Notes under the pieces: generated by a model
Databases searched by the model: none
Told to the model about the DNA's origin: nothing
The model's input: only the letters and a program-made list of their open reading frames with translations
From: Mesaphorura yosii
Lineage: Eukaryota > Arthropoda > Collembola > Poduromorpha > Tullbergiidae
NCBI GenBank assembly: GCA_009869945.1
Contig: WIXG01000370.1
Span: forward strand, 1-64,000
Reading direction: 5' to 3'
Length of the DNA stretch: 64,000 nucleotides
Shown: positions 13,680 through 26,277 of the stretch, in pieces
How positions within the stretch are numbered: the stretch's first letter is position 1
Layout of the letters: every line of letters begins with the position of its first letter
Position numbers and translations under genes: made by a program

Positions 13680-16600
13680 ATGGACTGTGAAGTGACAACC
13701 AACTACCCGAACGGGTCAGCTGCCAGCAACACGGCCAACGGGAGCCCACCCGGCCGTCCCAGTGCCAATTCGGCACAGCGAAATGGCAATGGCAATGGCT
13801 CAACTAAATCGCAGCTTCACGTGGACTTTATCGAGAACAACGGGGAAGTGAAAGAGAAGCGTGAAAAGTATCTTACTGCCAAATATGGAAGTCATCAAAT
13901 GAATCTCATCAGAAAACGATTGGCTGTTGAAATGTGGCTCTACGATGAAATCCAAAAACTCTTTGAAGATGAGGTAAGTGTACGAGCAGCGGCATTAAAA
14001 GATATGCAGCACACGAGTTCACCTGCCATAAAGTTGGTTTGAGGCTTGTAAAACGTCAATAAACGCATGTAAGAGGTCATGAAATTGTCGTTCACGAGAT
14101 AATAACAGCGTAGGATTATTTCCTGTTTCACCTGAGCCATGAAGCCATATTGAACAAAAAGTGTCCAATTTGACGCGGTGAGATGATGTTTATGCCTTTG
14201 AGCTGGCCCAGCACACTTTTTATATGGCACTCTCGTAATTAGAGTCAAAAAGGAGCATACGCCGTACACAGTCAGTTCACGCGAACAAAAACTTGTGTAA
14301 AATACAACAGAATCTTCGAGCCGCCAAGCATGCATAATTCTGCGCGTTGCATTTTTATTTTATATAAATGTTTTTTTGCACTTGGCTGACGATGGACTAA
14401 CAAGTAACAACATTGCGCCGCGGCACGCCGCAAAGAATGCCGTGAAGATCAGTTTCGCAGATGCAAATCTCTAAAAATATTCTTTCTTCGCACTCGCGTA
14501 CGCATATAATGAACTTCAAAATTGTACGTGAGATTATACCATGCGTTGATAATGATCTTGATCAAGTACAATAAGAACGCAGTGGTGTACTTGAATAATT
14601 TGACGGCTTGCTAAGTCTTACAATACTGCAGCTCATTGCCGGTTCCATTTCTGAGTCTATTTCTTCCACTGCCGGACTTCGGAGCAGGCTGGCCATAAAA
14701 TAGGCATACGTTTGTTTACTTGTTAGCTTGCATATGAATTATGATTACGGTTGCGGATTCTAAAATTATTGATGACTCACTATTAAAGTTGCCTTTCTTA
14801 TTTGTACCTTTACATAAAAACACAAAGAAGCGGACTCAACCAGAAACGTGCTGCCACAGCACTATAACCGAAACTTGGTTATGCAGTAACAAGAAGGCAG
14901 TTTACTTTGTGGTTGGATTATGAGTTCTTAGAAGAAACACTTGTCCTAGTCTCAAATATTTGCACTAGACAGGCTCAAGCTCCGTCAACGGACAAATATC
15001 TCATTCTTGGTGTGAGGCGTCGTCGAGTGCATCAAGGTGTTCAAGTACAACTAAATACAAACCTTAATTACACTGCACACGCAGCAATTAATAACGTATC
15101 GGAACTATTAATTTGGTAATTGCAGTACTTCGATCTTGCATGCTGATGTCGGGATAAGGTTCGCATTTGCAATTTGGCAAATCATAAAGACAGATGCTTC
15201 AGTTGTTTTTGCGCACGCAACTGACGTAACACACCAGCACAAAAATCAATTTTACTCTAACAAGAACACGTACAAACTCGTATTGTAATTTAATCATTGT
15301 GGTGTACGACAAGGCTGGGATCATAAGTAAAATAAATAGCAAATTCGTGATGTGGTTCTATGATTCATAAGTTTTATGAAGGTCGATGTAGTCCAGCGTT
15401 CTGTCGCACTGAATTCCATCGTGATGTCTTGCATCTAGTGCCAGCCACAAAGCGCATTTCTTTGAATAATATCCTGTATTTATTTAGCAATGCAAAAGAA
15501 GCTTGCAAATCTTGGCAGACACTGGAGGCTTGGATCATTGCCTGATGCAGTTCCAAGTGATCTTTCTTTATAGTCGGCTCGACGGAAGGAAATCAGCCAA
15601 TAAATGAATGATTTACAACCCCGGAGACGCTAAGCTCCACTAATTTGACGTATTGACTCTTATTGCTTCAATATTTCTTTTCCTGCTTCATTTCCGCTGA
15701 TCACGTGAGTTTGTCACGGTTTAACATTTTCTGTAATCTAGGCACATGCTAAATTGTGGGAAGATAAAGAATTATTGCCCTATCGAATTATCAACGTATG
15801 CCCATATAAGCAGTAATGAAAAACTGAAGTTGCAATAGCATCACTTTTTATTAGCTTTATGGCCGTAAATGGGAATCATTAGTGTATTTTTATTCCAAGT
15901 TTTTTGACATTACACATTAATTCTAGGACGGTTCATTCACGGCCTCAACGGCTTTACACCTCTGTTCTTTATAACTGTTGTTATTCTATTTAAATTGTGA
16001 TCGACACATCGATAGCTTCGATGAAAATGACAGGTCACTTGCCACGCTTTTCCTTGACATAGACAATATTTAACAATGACATTGGCAATAAAAGCGTATG
16101 GGAATGGAACTTGGTTAACTGTCGAAGGTTTTTGTGGAGGAGGATAGCAAAATGACGAAAAGTTGAGACAAATTTCTGCCTTGAGTATTTTGGCGTCATT
16201 TGGCAAATGTCCACTGCTCAAAAGTTAGAAACAGATCAGTTCCGTGTTTTGTGCCTGAGAGCTTGCAATGACGGGTCCCAACACAAACACAGTAGACAGT
16301 AGCGCCTGCCAGATGCTCTGTATTTATGGAATGAAGGAATCTGCAAATTTTGATACACTATGTGCTTGTGTACTTGCTCAGCCGGTTATCATTTCTTGAA
16401 GCAGAGTCATTAATAAAGCTGGGCTGAAACTCAAGTGTGAAGTTCTTATCTGCTATCCGGTTCGTAGTTTTCTAATCATGTTTCACTGCTTGCAAAATGC
16501 AAACTGCACGCTACAATATCTTCATTATAATTTACTTCGAACAATTTGCGTTGCTATTAATTTCGCGATTGAGTTTCTGCACACATGAGATGCTGAGAAT

Positions 16601-17517
16601 TCGACCAGCATGCAGAGCGAGACAAAAAGCTATTTGTTGAAAACAAATTATACGTGGAGCCATGGGTTGGCAGATGCGATGTTTCATAATTCATGATTGT
16701 AAGCCGGTATATAAATAATAATGAATGTCATTCTGAACTTGCGTGTTGCATGCAGCCAATAAAGCTTATTGACCTCTGTCAGAGTTTTAAGCTCCTTAAA
16801 TACAAAAGCACTACTTATAAATCATTTTAGCTTAAATTCGCAAATAGCTCGTGAGTAAGATGGACCACACGCACGCACACTTCTGATTTCTTGACTTCTT
16901 ACGCGATCATAGTTGAGATCATTCTTTAATTGCTCCCGAAAAGGCTTTGTTTAATCTCATCAAATGGAATCTTAATACAGAATACCCCTGTCACAATATT
17001 TTGATTGTTTCGAAACCTTCGCCAGCTGCAAGCGTACAGCGAAGAAGGGCAAACAAATAAAAATATTTCACGTTAAAACCCAACGGTGATGTGAAATATG
17101 ATTGAGCCATTGATGATTGTTATCTTGGTCGATGTGAATACTCGCGTTCGTTTTTTGCCTCATATTAAATCTCATAGCATACAGAGGCATCAGCGTTTAG
17201 AATTTGAAAAGTATGGATTTCTGACTAAAAGGATTTTCATTTCCTTCTCACAGAGCTCCGAATCAGGAAAGCCGAAATCGCCCTTTGCCACCCCTGAAAT
17301 TGAAATTGATTTAGATGAAGTATTGGACTTGGACGGTGACACCGAACGCCGCAAATTCATCACATCGCTTCTCACCGATGTTAACAAATCTCCAGAAGTA
17401 GTTAACGTAAGTTCTCGAGTTATCAGTCCGTTTTCATGTTGACCTGATTAAAATGCCTTTTCTTCTTCGTTACAGAAATTTATTGACGATGTACTTGAGA
17501 AAGCCGGGACTTTGTAA
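13680..17517 (+). CDS. PPP1R14: PPP1R14 (CPI-17/PHI-1) family protein phosphatase 1 inhibitor
   Basis: Predicted 162-residue phosphorylation-dependent inhibitor of the PP1 catalytic subunit. Exons: 13680-13973, 17254-17406, 17476-17517, all in phase 0. The N-terminal 45 residues are Asn/Gly/Ser-rich and probably disordered. The conserved inhibitory domain starts near residue 58 and reads KREKYLTAKYG, then LIRKRLAVEMWLYDEIQKLF, then IEIDLDEVLDLD, ending KFIDDVLEKAGTL. These parts align with vertebrate PPP1R14 in order. Thr66 in LTAKYG sits where CPI-17 carries the activating Thr38. The start at 13680 is chosen because an upstream acceptor (TTTACAG) makes the in-frame extension to 13542 unlikely. 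The paralogue group (A, B, C or D) cannot be assigned. Confidence 0.87.
13974..17253 (+). other. Long intron (3.3 kb) of the PPP1R14-like gene
   Basis: Donor GAG|GTAAGT at 13974 and acceptor TTCTCACAG ending 17253. It separates the phosphorylation-loop exon from the helical exon. No coding exon was seen. ORFs inside, including 13940-14335 minus, look like chance or antisense shadow. Confidence 0.7.
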
Positions 17518-18819
17518 CTTCTTTCAAGACTTTTCGAAGTGAGCCTCTCGTGGAAAGTAAATATTTACGAATTCTTCCATAATTTTCTGCGACCTTGCGA
17601 CGACCCTAAGCTATGAAAATGAATGGCAAGTGAAAACCAGACGATTTTAGGGAGAGGCAACTCTGCGTGACTTCTTTAGATTTACGTGTACAATTATGTC
17701 CAAATGTAAATGTACAAATCATTTCTAGGAACTTAAGGAATCTACGAAGCTGTGAAATTAATGTAAGCTTTACAAGTTTAAGATAGCTGAGGCCATTGTA
17801 GAGTTAAACTGCGTGGCCACATGCCTTTGATGAAATAACTTTGTAATTACGTGTTAATTTTATGTAAACTTGACCCGTTCAGCTTGCAGAAGACCATGCT
17901 AGAGTGCGTTGTATTTAATTGAGTTTAAAATGTCTAGAAATCAGTCTAGTTTACTCCTGGGCTGCAATCTGCAATGACGTAAGAACGCGAGCGAGACGTC
18001 TTTATTGCCGAAGTTAAAATCTGAAGTCCAAGCCATCTCATCTTAGCTTACGAGAACGAGACGAACAACTATGAGTTTGCAGCTTTAATTCAAATTTTCA
18101 GACAAATTCCTGCTAATTGTATGAACAATCTTCTGTGTAAATCTTCAATGTTATACTTTTCTTTCGAACTACTTAATTTTAAAGTTTTTCCCAAAGGACT
18201 CAGCAGCGGGAAAGAAAACAGCGGCGTAATAGTATGAATATTGGATGAATGATTGCTTTCAAATATACCTTTCAATGCTCCTCGGCAAATTGTCGAAGAG
18301 CATAATTCAACAATTTGCCGCAAAAGTGGATACTATTTTAAGTCATAATAACTTTTGTAATACCTACTCTAAGTTTTAATTTAAACATGTAATGAATGTA
18401 ACAATAAAACTCGTCTTGAACACATTCTACAGTGTCGTCAATCGAATCCGTACCAGTTGTCCAGTCACATCACAAAAGTAGGCTCCAGAATGAATTGGAA
18501 ACATTTATTCAACATTTATTGGTTATATAATTCCAACATACCACAAATAATTAATAGCATCACATTGACTAGTCTCTTTAAATGTTTGGATTCTGCGTGT
18601 CGCGTGGATATTAAATATTTGCATTCGAACCTAAACTAACTTTACTGCATGTTGATCAGGAACATCCCAAATCATAGCTCATCAAAATGGCTTCCAAAAG
18701 ACGAATAAATAATTACAAGCAAATACAGCGTAGTAACAAAGTTAAATACAAATTCAGTTCACTGAGTGCGAACAGTTCAAATACTCGCAAATACTGGCTA
18801 ATCCTCCCATCTCAACGTC
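17518..18819. other. 3' UTR of PPP1R14-like gene and convergent spacer to TMEM87
   Basis: Non-coding. An AATAAA at 18403-18408 is a plausible poly(A) signal for the plus-strand gene. TTTATT at 18504-18509 (AATAAA on the minus strand) is a candidate for TMEM87. Confidence 0.55.
18403..18408 (+). promoter_or_regulatory. Candidate poly(A) signal, PPP1R14-like gene
   Basis: AATAAA about 890 bp downstream of the stop codon and followed by a T-rich stretch. No earlier AATAAA was noticed after the stop. Confidence 0.45.
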
Positions 18820-21724
18820 CTATTGCATTTTAGACAGCTCAAACTTGGTCGAAAGCAGCTCCTGCGCAAAAGTTGGCAATGTCAATGTATATCTACTCAC
18901 TTGAACGCAATGACAGTATTGAACAGACAAAAGCCTTACTTCCTCAGAATCGATCCCGGGAATGTCACCCTCAGCCAAGTCCGCTGGGATATTTTCCTCC
19001 ACCCACCGCAGTTCATCCTCCTACAAAATTAAGGTATCTCAGTTCTGGCTTCTCTTCGAAGAATTGAAACCTAAACTCAATAAATGCTTACAATGCTCTT
19101 GTTATATTGCTTATTGGGTTTTTCTTGTGAGCTCTTAGATCTCAATTTCATGTTTCCTATACGGCACAGAAAATGAACTCAGCTGAGCTGTATTTCAAAC
19201 TATTAGTCCATGCTAAGCCCTACCGAAATTCTCGTTGACCACCAGATCCTCCTCCTCTTCGTCGTCTGGGTTATCGATCAATGGACTAAAAGAGTACCTG
19301 TATACAGAGTTAGAAAGGAAAAATAGATTCCAAGATTCAAAACTATTCATACAAGGTAGCCTCTTGACCGACGACAGCACGGAAACGTTCATGTACCTTT
19401 GATTATTATTGGTTGGTCGCCATAAAATCATGATTACGAGCAGAATGATGCTAAACTGAATATGCCAGAACGCCTGGTCTACCCATAGCTCTTTCCAATC
19501 CTGCAATTGCAATTCAATAGGATGATTTCGAAATTCATAGTTTTTTTTAGGATTAATTGTCGGGCCAAGGGCAGACACTTACACGAAGGCAGTTGGTCGA
19601 TTTCAAATATTTAATCGACCAAATCATAAAGGCAACCGAAGCGATTACTGTGAACAATAGCGTATTTGTGAAGTGTCTGTAGAGTCCCAACTTGACTAGA
19701 TTTCTAAAAGTGAATACGAGTGTAAGACTAGCGCTTTTTCAGGACAGAAAGAGTTGAGAAGGAATTACACCTTACCGACGCAGTCGAAGTGTTCGTGTTG
19801 TATTCAGAAGAGATTGGAATACCCACCAACAAATGGCTACATAAGAATCATTGAATTTCAGGGTGTTAGTTCATGAATGGCTGTTTCAGTGTGAAACTTT
19901 GGTACCTGCATCCAGTAGCGATAAGGGAACTTGGGCAATAAGTACTTTATTGCTTGATACTGATCCATTCACTGGATGAATGACTCGATAGTAAGCTTCT
20001 GTTGAGGCCAACAGGAAGAAAAGTCCACCAACAAACATGATTCGTTGCAACGTTTCGCCGAGCCGTGGTCTAGATTAAGCAATTTGAATTGAATGAGACT
20101 GTCACAGTTTATGGATGAGAACAGCTCAGCCCGAAAAAGCAAATACGTACTTCACAATCCCAAATCCAATACTGACAATTACGATCAGCATTCTGGCGAG
20201 AGTTCGCTTTGCACAGGAGACAATCTCAGCTGCAAAGAGAAGAATTAAGATGGTTTAAGCAAAAAATGTTCATCTGGTACCATTTTCTACATACCAAAAA
20301 GAAGTGCTCCTGGTACAGATGACCCAGAAAAGTTCACACTTTGGTACTCAGCATAGAAAACGGCCTACAAAATTGCACAAGTACATCTGCACATAATGCA
20401 ATTATAGTCAACAAATGGCTCTTACCATCTCAAGCATTCCAAGGAAAATGACAGCTCCGATCCAAAATTGAATTCGAAGTAAATCTCGCCATTGGCAAAA
20501 CGAAAGAATTAGCCAAGCAATTGCGAAGACTGTGTACATCATGCACATTCCACCGTAAAACTAATATAAAAATTGCACACAATGCACACAATTTACGCTT
20601 CTCTAGCTGATCTGAGTTCAACTCACAGGCAATAGTGGCCAATCCGCTGCTGAAAGGTATCCGTTCGGAGTCTGCATTTCGATGTGCACTGTGGCTTCGA
20701 AATTCACACCTTCAATTGATGTTATTTTTACAACCAGTAAGTACACTCCATCGTCAGGAACCGTAAATATAGCGCGCTCAGTAGTCTGAAATAGTGTTAA
20801 TAGTCAATTGTGGAGAATTAAGCGAGCATGAGCAAGGTCATGGGGTATGGCTTACTTTGTGTAAAAATATGGGACCGTTTCCACTGGCATCTTTTATTAT
20901 GTGTATCGCATCATTCGCAAGTATGGATGAATTTGCCTCCGGAACATGCTCCAACTGCACGAGAAATCAAGTACTTCGAACGTGAATTTTGTAATCAGCA
21001 ATAGGTTACACTTACCAAATGAATCGTGTTATCGCATCGATCAAGCTGTGGATCTTGATCCTGACCCCATTCCCTCGGTGTTGGATAGTCAGGAACCAGT
21101 TGCAAAATGACGTTTGCGATGTCAAAATAATTTTTCCAGGTGCCATTCCTCTCTTCGAACGTCTAAAATAGCATCGGAATGATTAGATTGATTTTATGAG
21201 CATTAAGACTTCGAGTCTACAAATGAAAGCGTGAATTTTCTTACCATTAAGTCTAAATTTGCGTACTCTTCATAGCACTTCGTTTCTCTCAGTTTCCACC
21301 CAATTGTAATATTGGGTTTTACCTCGATATTTTCCGGCTGACAACGCACTGATGAATACAAAATTATAAGCTACAACAAAAACTATGGCCAGCCTGCTGA
21401 AACTTTGGTACTTACCTTTTAGGAAGATCTTTGAATCTCTAAACAATGTTTTGTGCACTCCCCAATAATTCTGAGTCTATAACATAAAGATAAAAAATGT
21501 TAATCATCTCTTCGATAATTCCTTTTGGGGCATATGGAGTTAACACTTACCTGATTGAGGACAAAGTTCCATTTGCCTTGCTCAGGTAGTTGTAGCGATT
21601 CCTTTGTGGTAAGCAGTAATGTCATCAGAATTATACATGTAAATCTGAACAATGTGTTGGGCCGGAAGTAGCCAGCCCTTAAAGCCTTGTACTGACGATA
21701 GCATTCCATATTCTTAAATGTCAT
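18820..21724 (-). CDS. TMEM87: TMEM87 family seven-transmembrane (GOLD-domain) protein
   Basis: Golgi/endosomal membrane protein of the TMEM87 group (GOLD-domain seven-helix family). Seventeen exons were read: 21724-21551, 21476-21416, 21348-21245, 21162-21016, 20954-20856, 20785-20627, 20560-20426, 20364-20295, 20229-20151, 20069-19906, 19836-19776, 19703-19583, 19500-19397, 19297-19224, 19156-19092, 19020-18940, 18861-18820. Phases match throughout and give 579 residues, close to human TMEM87A. An N-terminal hydrophobic segment is the signal peptide, followed by a Cys-containing lumenal domain. The membrane part shows family landmarks: [33 protein letters not shown], then [19 protein letters not shown]. 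The acidic tail ends [10 protein letters not shown] and SKMQ, as in the family. A second Met at 21709 could also start translation. GPR107/108 was excluded by this tail. Confidence 0.93.
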
Positions 21725-22581
21725 TTCTTCAGCGGAGTGGCAGGAATCCGGAAGCTTCCCCGGTAGGTGTTTTGCTGTTAAATGCTGGTTGGCTCAATGT
21801 CAATTGCTTGAACACCAACCCCGAATGTCAACTAAGCTCTAATGTTTGGATCATTTGGCAGTCAGGAAGTCCAAATCCCTGTGCTGTTTCAACAATGAGC
21901 CAAATATGAAAAAGCTATAAAATCAAATGTCACTCGTATAAACTTTGGTATTTGCTGAAATAATTCAAAGAAATAGTGCGAAAAAAAGTCAGACTGGACC
22001 ACACGATATACCATACACCAAAGATGCTGCCACTTGAATTCGCACACGTTCGGGCTTGAGAATTCTTATGTAGTCAACCAACACTTTGCGCCTTGCCTTG
22101 CAAAATTTTTTACTCTCATGCCTTGCACTTGCGCTATGTATGTATATGTTGAATGCTGCGTACATGACTAAAACATCAGACTTCAGAATAACATATTAGC
22201 AAAAACGTACCTCTGCGGTGTACTGAAGTTAATTATTTGCCTTTACGTAATAACAACAACAGGAACACAGGTCATTATAGTAAATTGAACTTTGGGACTA
22301 GAATACTAGACCCTAAGCTTTCCTGTGTTACCAACAACTTTCTAAGTTTTTAGTCATTAGACCGTAAACAGTTAAGAAGTGAGCCGCGTGGAATTGGCGA
22401 GCTTCGCGATTTGTCCACTGGAGACTGGAGGTTTGTATTTAAAGAAATTATTGAAGCGAAATTCTGAAATGCAAGGTGTACTTATCAGCATTGATTTATC
22501 AGGACTGCATCTGCCACTGTGGCTCACTGGATCTGACGACCTGACCTCAGTGTAGTTTGAAGTTTGAATACCTCGCACAAG
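21725..22581. promoter_or_regulatory. Divergent promoter region between TMEM87 and AMPK beta
   Basis: About 860 bp between two start codons pointing apart, so it should contain both promoters and 5' UTRs. Position inferred from gene orientation; no specific TATA or initiator element is claimed. Confidence 0.5.
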
Positions 22582-23976
22582 ATGGGAAACGCGAACACAA
22601 CCAGTTCTGGCAGTGGCCATCGTGAACGGACCAAGTCTGGAGATAGTGACACCGCTCATAATCAGCCACCCTCGCCAGCAGGAGTAGAGCTTAAGGATGG
22701 TCAAGCGTTTACCTTCGACAAGAAAGTCATCCGAGCTCAGACTCCGCCGAAGTCACACCAGAAGATTATGATTCAAGCATCACATGACATGGAAGATGAG
22801 CCATTTTACACAACTAAAAATATGTCGCACACAAGCAGCGAGGACATTGATGGGTCATCAGGATCTTATATCCCTGATGATGCGCATGATGTAAGAAGCG
22901 AGAGAGCAAAGAGGAACTCCTGTCTTATTAGACATGAAGGTGCTGACTTAACTGACTTATTTGACCAGGACTTGGACGATGACTTAAGTCTTGGAAGAGG
23001 CAGGTGTTCCACAATGTCGGAAGGAACGCATGGTTTGTTGGGTGGAAAGGGCAAAATTCTTCCTACAGTTTTCAAATGGGACGGAGGTGGCAAACAAGTA
23101 TTCATCAGCGGAACTTTTTCTGGGCAAGACATTAATATCCCGTTTAAGTAGTTAATGTAGTCGAAACTCGAAATCTAATCTCTTCAATTTGTATCAAATT
23201 ATTTTAGCTGGAAGACGATTCCAATGGTGAAACGGTTTGGTTTGTACAGGTAATTCTTTGATCTCTGGTCTCATAATCTGAGCCCAATAATACACGCGGA
23301 GTAAATTAACGTGTTTACAGCCACGGAGACTTTGTGACAATATTGGATCTACCCGAGGGCGAACATCAGTACAAATTCTTAATTGACGGAGAATGGAAGC
23401 ATGATCCAAACGAACCAACTACTGATAACGATCAAGGAACCAAGAACAATATAATAATTGTAAAGAAAACTGACTTCGAAGTATTTGACGCGTTAGATGT
23501 GGATTCGAACACGTCATCAGCAAATCCTTCAGAAACCAGTAAGCGAACCCTGTCACATGCTTGTGGAAGCGATAATTCACGCTGACGAATCATAATAAAT
23601 TGATTTCACAGGTAGTGGGAGTAATACGAAGCCTGACTACGCTCAGGACATCCCGTCCTATAAACCGTGGGAGAAAACCTCAGGCCCACCAATACTACCT
23701 CCTCATCTCTTACAAGTTATCTTGAACAAGGACACGCCACTTTCGGTAAATTTCTTACGAACTAACTAACAAGGTCAACGTGCATGTGTGCTCCTGAATC
23801 TGTTATCCTAATCAATTTCGTCTCAACAGTGCGAACCTACACTTTTACCTGAGCCCAATCATGTGATGCTAAATCATCTGTACGCATTGTCTATCAAAGA
23901 CGGAGTAATGGTATTGAGTGCTACACATCGATATCGGAAGAAATATGTCACCACGCTTTTGTACAAGCCGATCTGA
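22582..23976 (+). CDS. PRKAB: AMP-activated protein kinase beta subunit
   Basis: Regulatory scaffold of AMPK, joining the alpha kinase and gamma sensor subunits and binding glycogen. The start at 22582 gives Met-Gly-Asn, the usual N-myristoylation context, rather than the longer frame from 22564. Exons: 22582 to 23123 or 23147, 23208 to 23234 or 23249, 23321-23538, 23612-23745, 23830-23976. The carbohydrate-binding module shows KWDGGGKQVFISGTFS, then W, DLPEGEHQYKF and EWKHDPNEP. The link KKTDFEVFDAL follows. The C-terminal alpha/gamma-binding domain (LPPHLLQVILNKD, PEPNHVMLNHLYALSIKDGV, ending YVTTLLYKPI) is complete. The two alternative ends of exons 1 and 2 change the module's loops; see findings. 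About 270-285 residues depending on splicing. Confidence 0.95.
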
Positions 23977-24616
23977 ATTTGGAATAATATCTGCGCTGAA
24001 TGGATGGAGTCCTCGATCCTTAGCGGATATTTTCTGTATCCTAGATTTTCCTAGCTTTTTGTATCGTATGGCCGAGATTAGAAATTTTAGCACGAGGTAG
24101 CTGCATTGCTCCTTGTCCTGTTCCCTTCTTAGAACGAGAGACCTCTTGACAGTTCAAATTCACGCAAAAATATATATCTTGTTACACTCGAAAGTTAATT
24201 CTAGTTATTCTAGTAATGTCGCGAAATTTTGTGATCTGTTAGTCATTCAGAGAATATTATAATAAATGATAATATAACTTGTTTATTGATTGTTTGTTTT
24301 GACTTTCTGAATTGGGACTTAATCAGGAATATTTTGGATATGCAATTTCGCATTTAGTAAAATGACATGAAAGGATTATTTCAACTGATGCTTTAATCTG
24401 AACAAGTCGGACATCTTACTTCCTTTGATGTTTCAAGACAAACTTCTCGTTCCATTGATGAATAATGAGTTCAAGAAATGGGGCACTTCAACTGGAACAA
24501 TCTGGTTTATCTAATACTATAATTTGACAATTAGACATGCCACTGGTCAACCTCTCACAGTAACAATACTTTTGTAATCGTCAACACTATTGCGCATTTC
24601 GCACTTGTGATATACA
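23977..24616. other. Convergent spacer between AMPK beta and hyccin
   Basis: Non-coding 640 bp with both 3' UTRs. AATAAA at 24261-24266 suits AMPK beta. TTTATT at 24282-24287 suits hyccin on the opposite strand. The signals are only about 16 bp apart, so the transcripts probably meet or overlap here. Confidence 0.55.
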
Positions 24617-26277
24617 TTAGACAGGCGTGGCATCGCTCTTCTTCCTTTCCGGTGGAGTGCCACAAGTGGTCTCTATGTCACCTTCCTCGTTGATGACAAC
24701 GACTGAGTTTCTCTTCATTTTTGAAAGTATATGAGGAAGTTTGCTCTTCGACTTGGTGGTTGTAATACTTGTGTTGGACGAGTCAGCGTTATCCTCCCCG
24801 ATAGAGTCGGCCGGCACGATGGGAATATCTTCTGGGAGCTTCTTCGTACGGAAGGACGCGTTGGTAATGATTGATTTCTTGAAAGTGCTCACCTCTTCGG
24901 CTTGGATTGGAAGTTCTGAAAAGGAAAATAGATGTTGAGAATGTTGTTTTAGAATGATTTCATTCACTAAACAGCGTGTACCTGAAGATTTTAAGTAATT
25001 TTGCACTGCGTTACACACTAGCATGGCATCCGCCCACAGTTGGTAGTTTGCTCGGTTAGTCGCGTCTTCCAAAACTTGCTCGGCCATTGTGGGTGCACCA
25101 TTATATCTAAAATTATTAGATCGCACTTAATTCACACATACATGACAATTGGAATTACCAAAAGAAGATTCATTTAGTTGAGCTTACACGGAAAAGTAGA
25201 TTGTTTGAACCACTTCGATCAAAAGTTTTGAAGACAAAATAACACGAACAGAGGGCTGCGAACGTTGTAAGATTCCATGACCAAACCCTTGAGTTATGAG
25301 TCTAACAATAAACATTTTAAAAAGAACTACGTATTCTTGCTGCGGAGATCAAGTTTTCGTGAAACAACTTACTTCGAAATGGTTTTCAGGAATGTTGGAA
25401 TTGCATATTTAGGTAATTCTGGTAATCTGTGATTGAAAATCCACCAAAGCTCTGTTGTTAAAGGAAGCCTTTGGGGCGCTCTCACGGTTTCTTCAGTAAA
25501 GCTTAAAATTGGACGATTGACTAGTTTCACAGTTCTAGCTGTCAAGCGGTCTAACTCGCCATCGGATAGCCAAGATGTGGAGACTCCGCCAGGCTAGAGA
25601 GACACATGGTAGTTAGTAAACAGACATTTCATTTCTTAAAAATTATTCCCAGTTGAAACACAATGATAACAAACATTAATTAGAACAATCAAACCATGTC
25701 CAGGTTGAGGTGAGTTAGTGTCTTACGTCATGATAAATTGATGGGAGGTGAATGTTCGGTATGCGAACACATGTCGGAATCTTATCATCCACTGCAGCAC
25801 TTTCGAGCTCGTATATTCCACGTAATAAAGTTTCCAGTGCCACACATTTCTGAAACGTTAGTTAAGAAAAGATGGACGTGAGAATATGGAGCTTACCTTC
25901 TGAATATGGAATTCGACAGCTTACCTTCTGAGCATGAATCTGATTGAGATAAACATACACCAAAGATGGAATGAATTGAATTGTAAAGTACTTCAATTTC
26001 TTTTCTGTACTCCGATAAAAGGTGAACAATGTTGAAATAATTTCGTCGTACAACTGCAAAGCAAAGACAACCAATACATATATCGAAGTTCATCATATGG
26101 AACACCATGACTTACAGCTCTAAATCTGTCATTTTCTTCCAGCACATGCGTGATGGCTTGGAACAAATCTTCGTTCACAAACAACGATTGAACGTACTCC
26201 AGTATTTTCTCAGCATCCTCAGTTTCTTGCATCTGGGTCCAGTCACTTAGCCACTCTTTCAAAATTTGATCCGTCAT
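24617..26277 (-). CDS. FAM126: Hyccin (FAM126) family protein
   Basis: Hyccin stabilises the plasma-membrane PI4KIIIalpha-TTC7-EFR3 complex that makes PI4P. Exons on the minus strand: 26277-26116, 26053-25925, 25849-25727, 25593-25373, 25301-25188, 25106-24982, 24915-24617; phases agree and give 390 residues. The N-terminal helical domain opens LKEWLSDWTQM and continues KKLKYFTIQFIPSLVYVYL. The middle has IHLPSIYHD, as hyccin has PSIYHEP. The conserved end of the domain reads GAPTMAEQVLEDATNRANYQ, then LVCNAVQNYLKSSG. The tail after about residue 290 is Ser/Thr/Lys-rich and probably disordered, shorter than in human hyccin (521 residues). Start chosen as the first Met of the open exon. Vertebrate paralogues A and B cannot be separated here. 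Confidence 0.9.

Noticed and set aside
13940-14335. 131-codon minus ORF overlapping the first PPP1R14 exon
   Set aside because: Its C-terminal part is antisense to a real exon and the rest lies in an intron; no family match.
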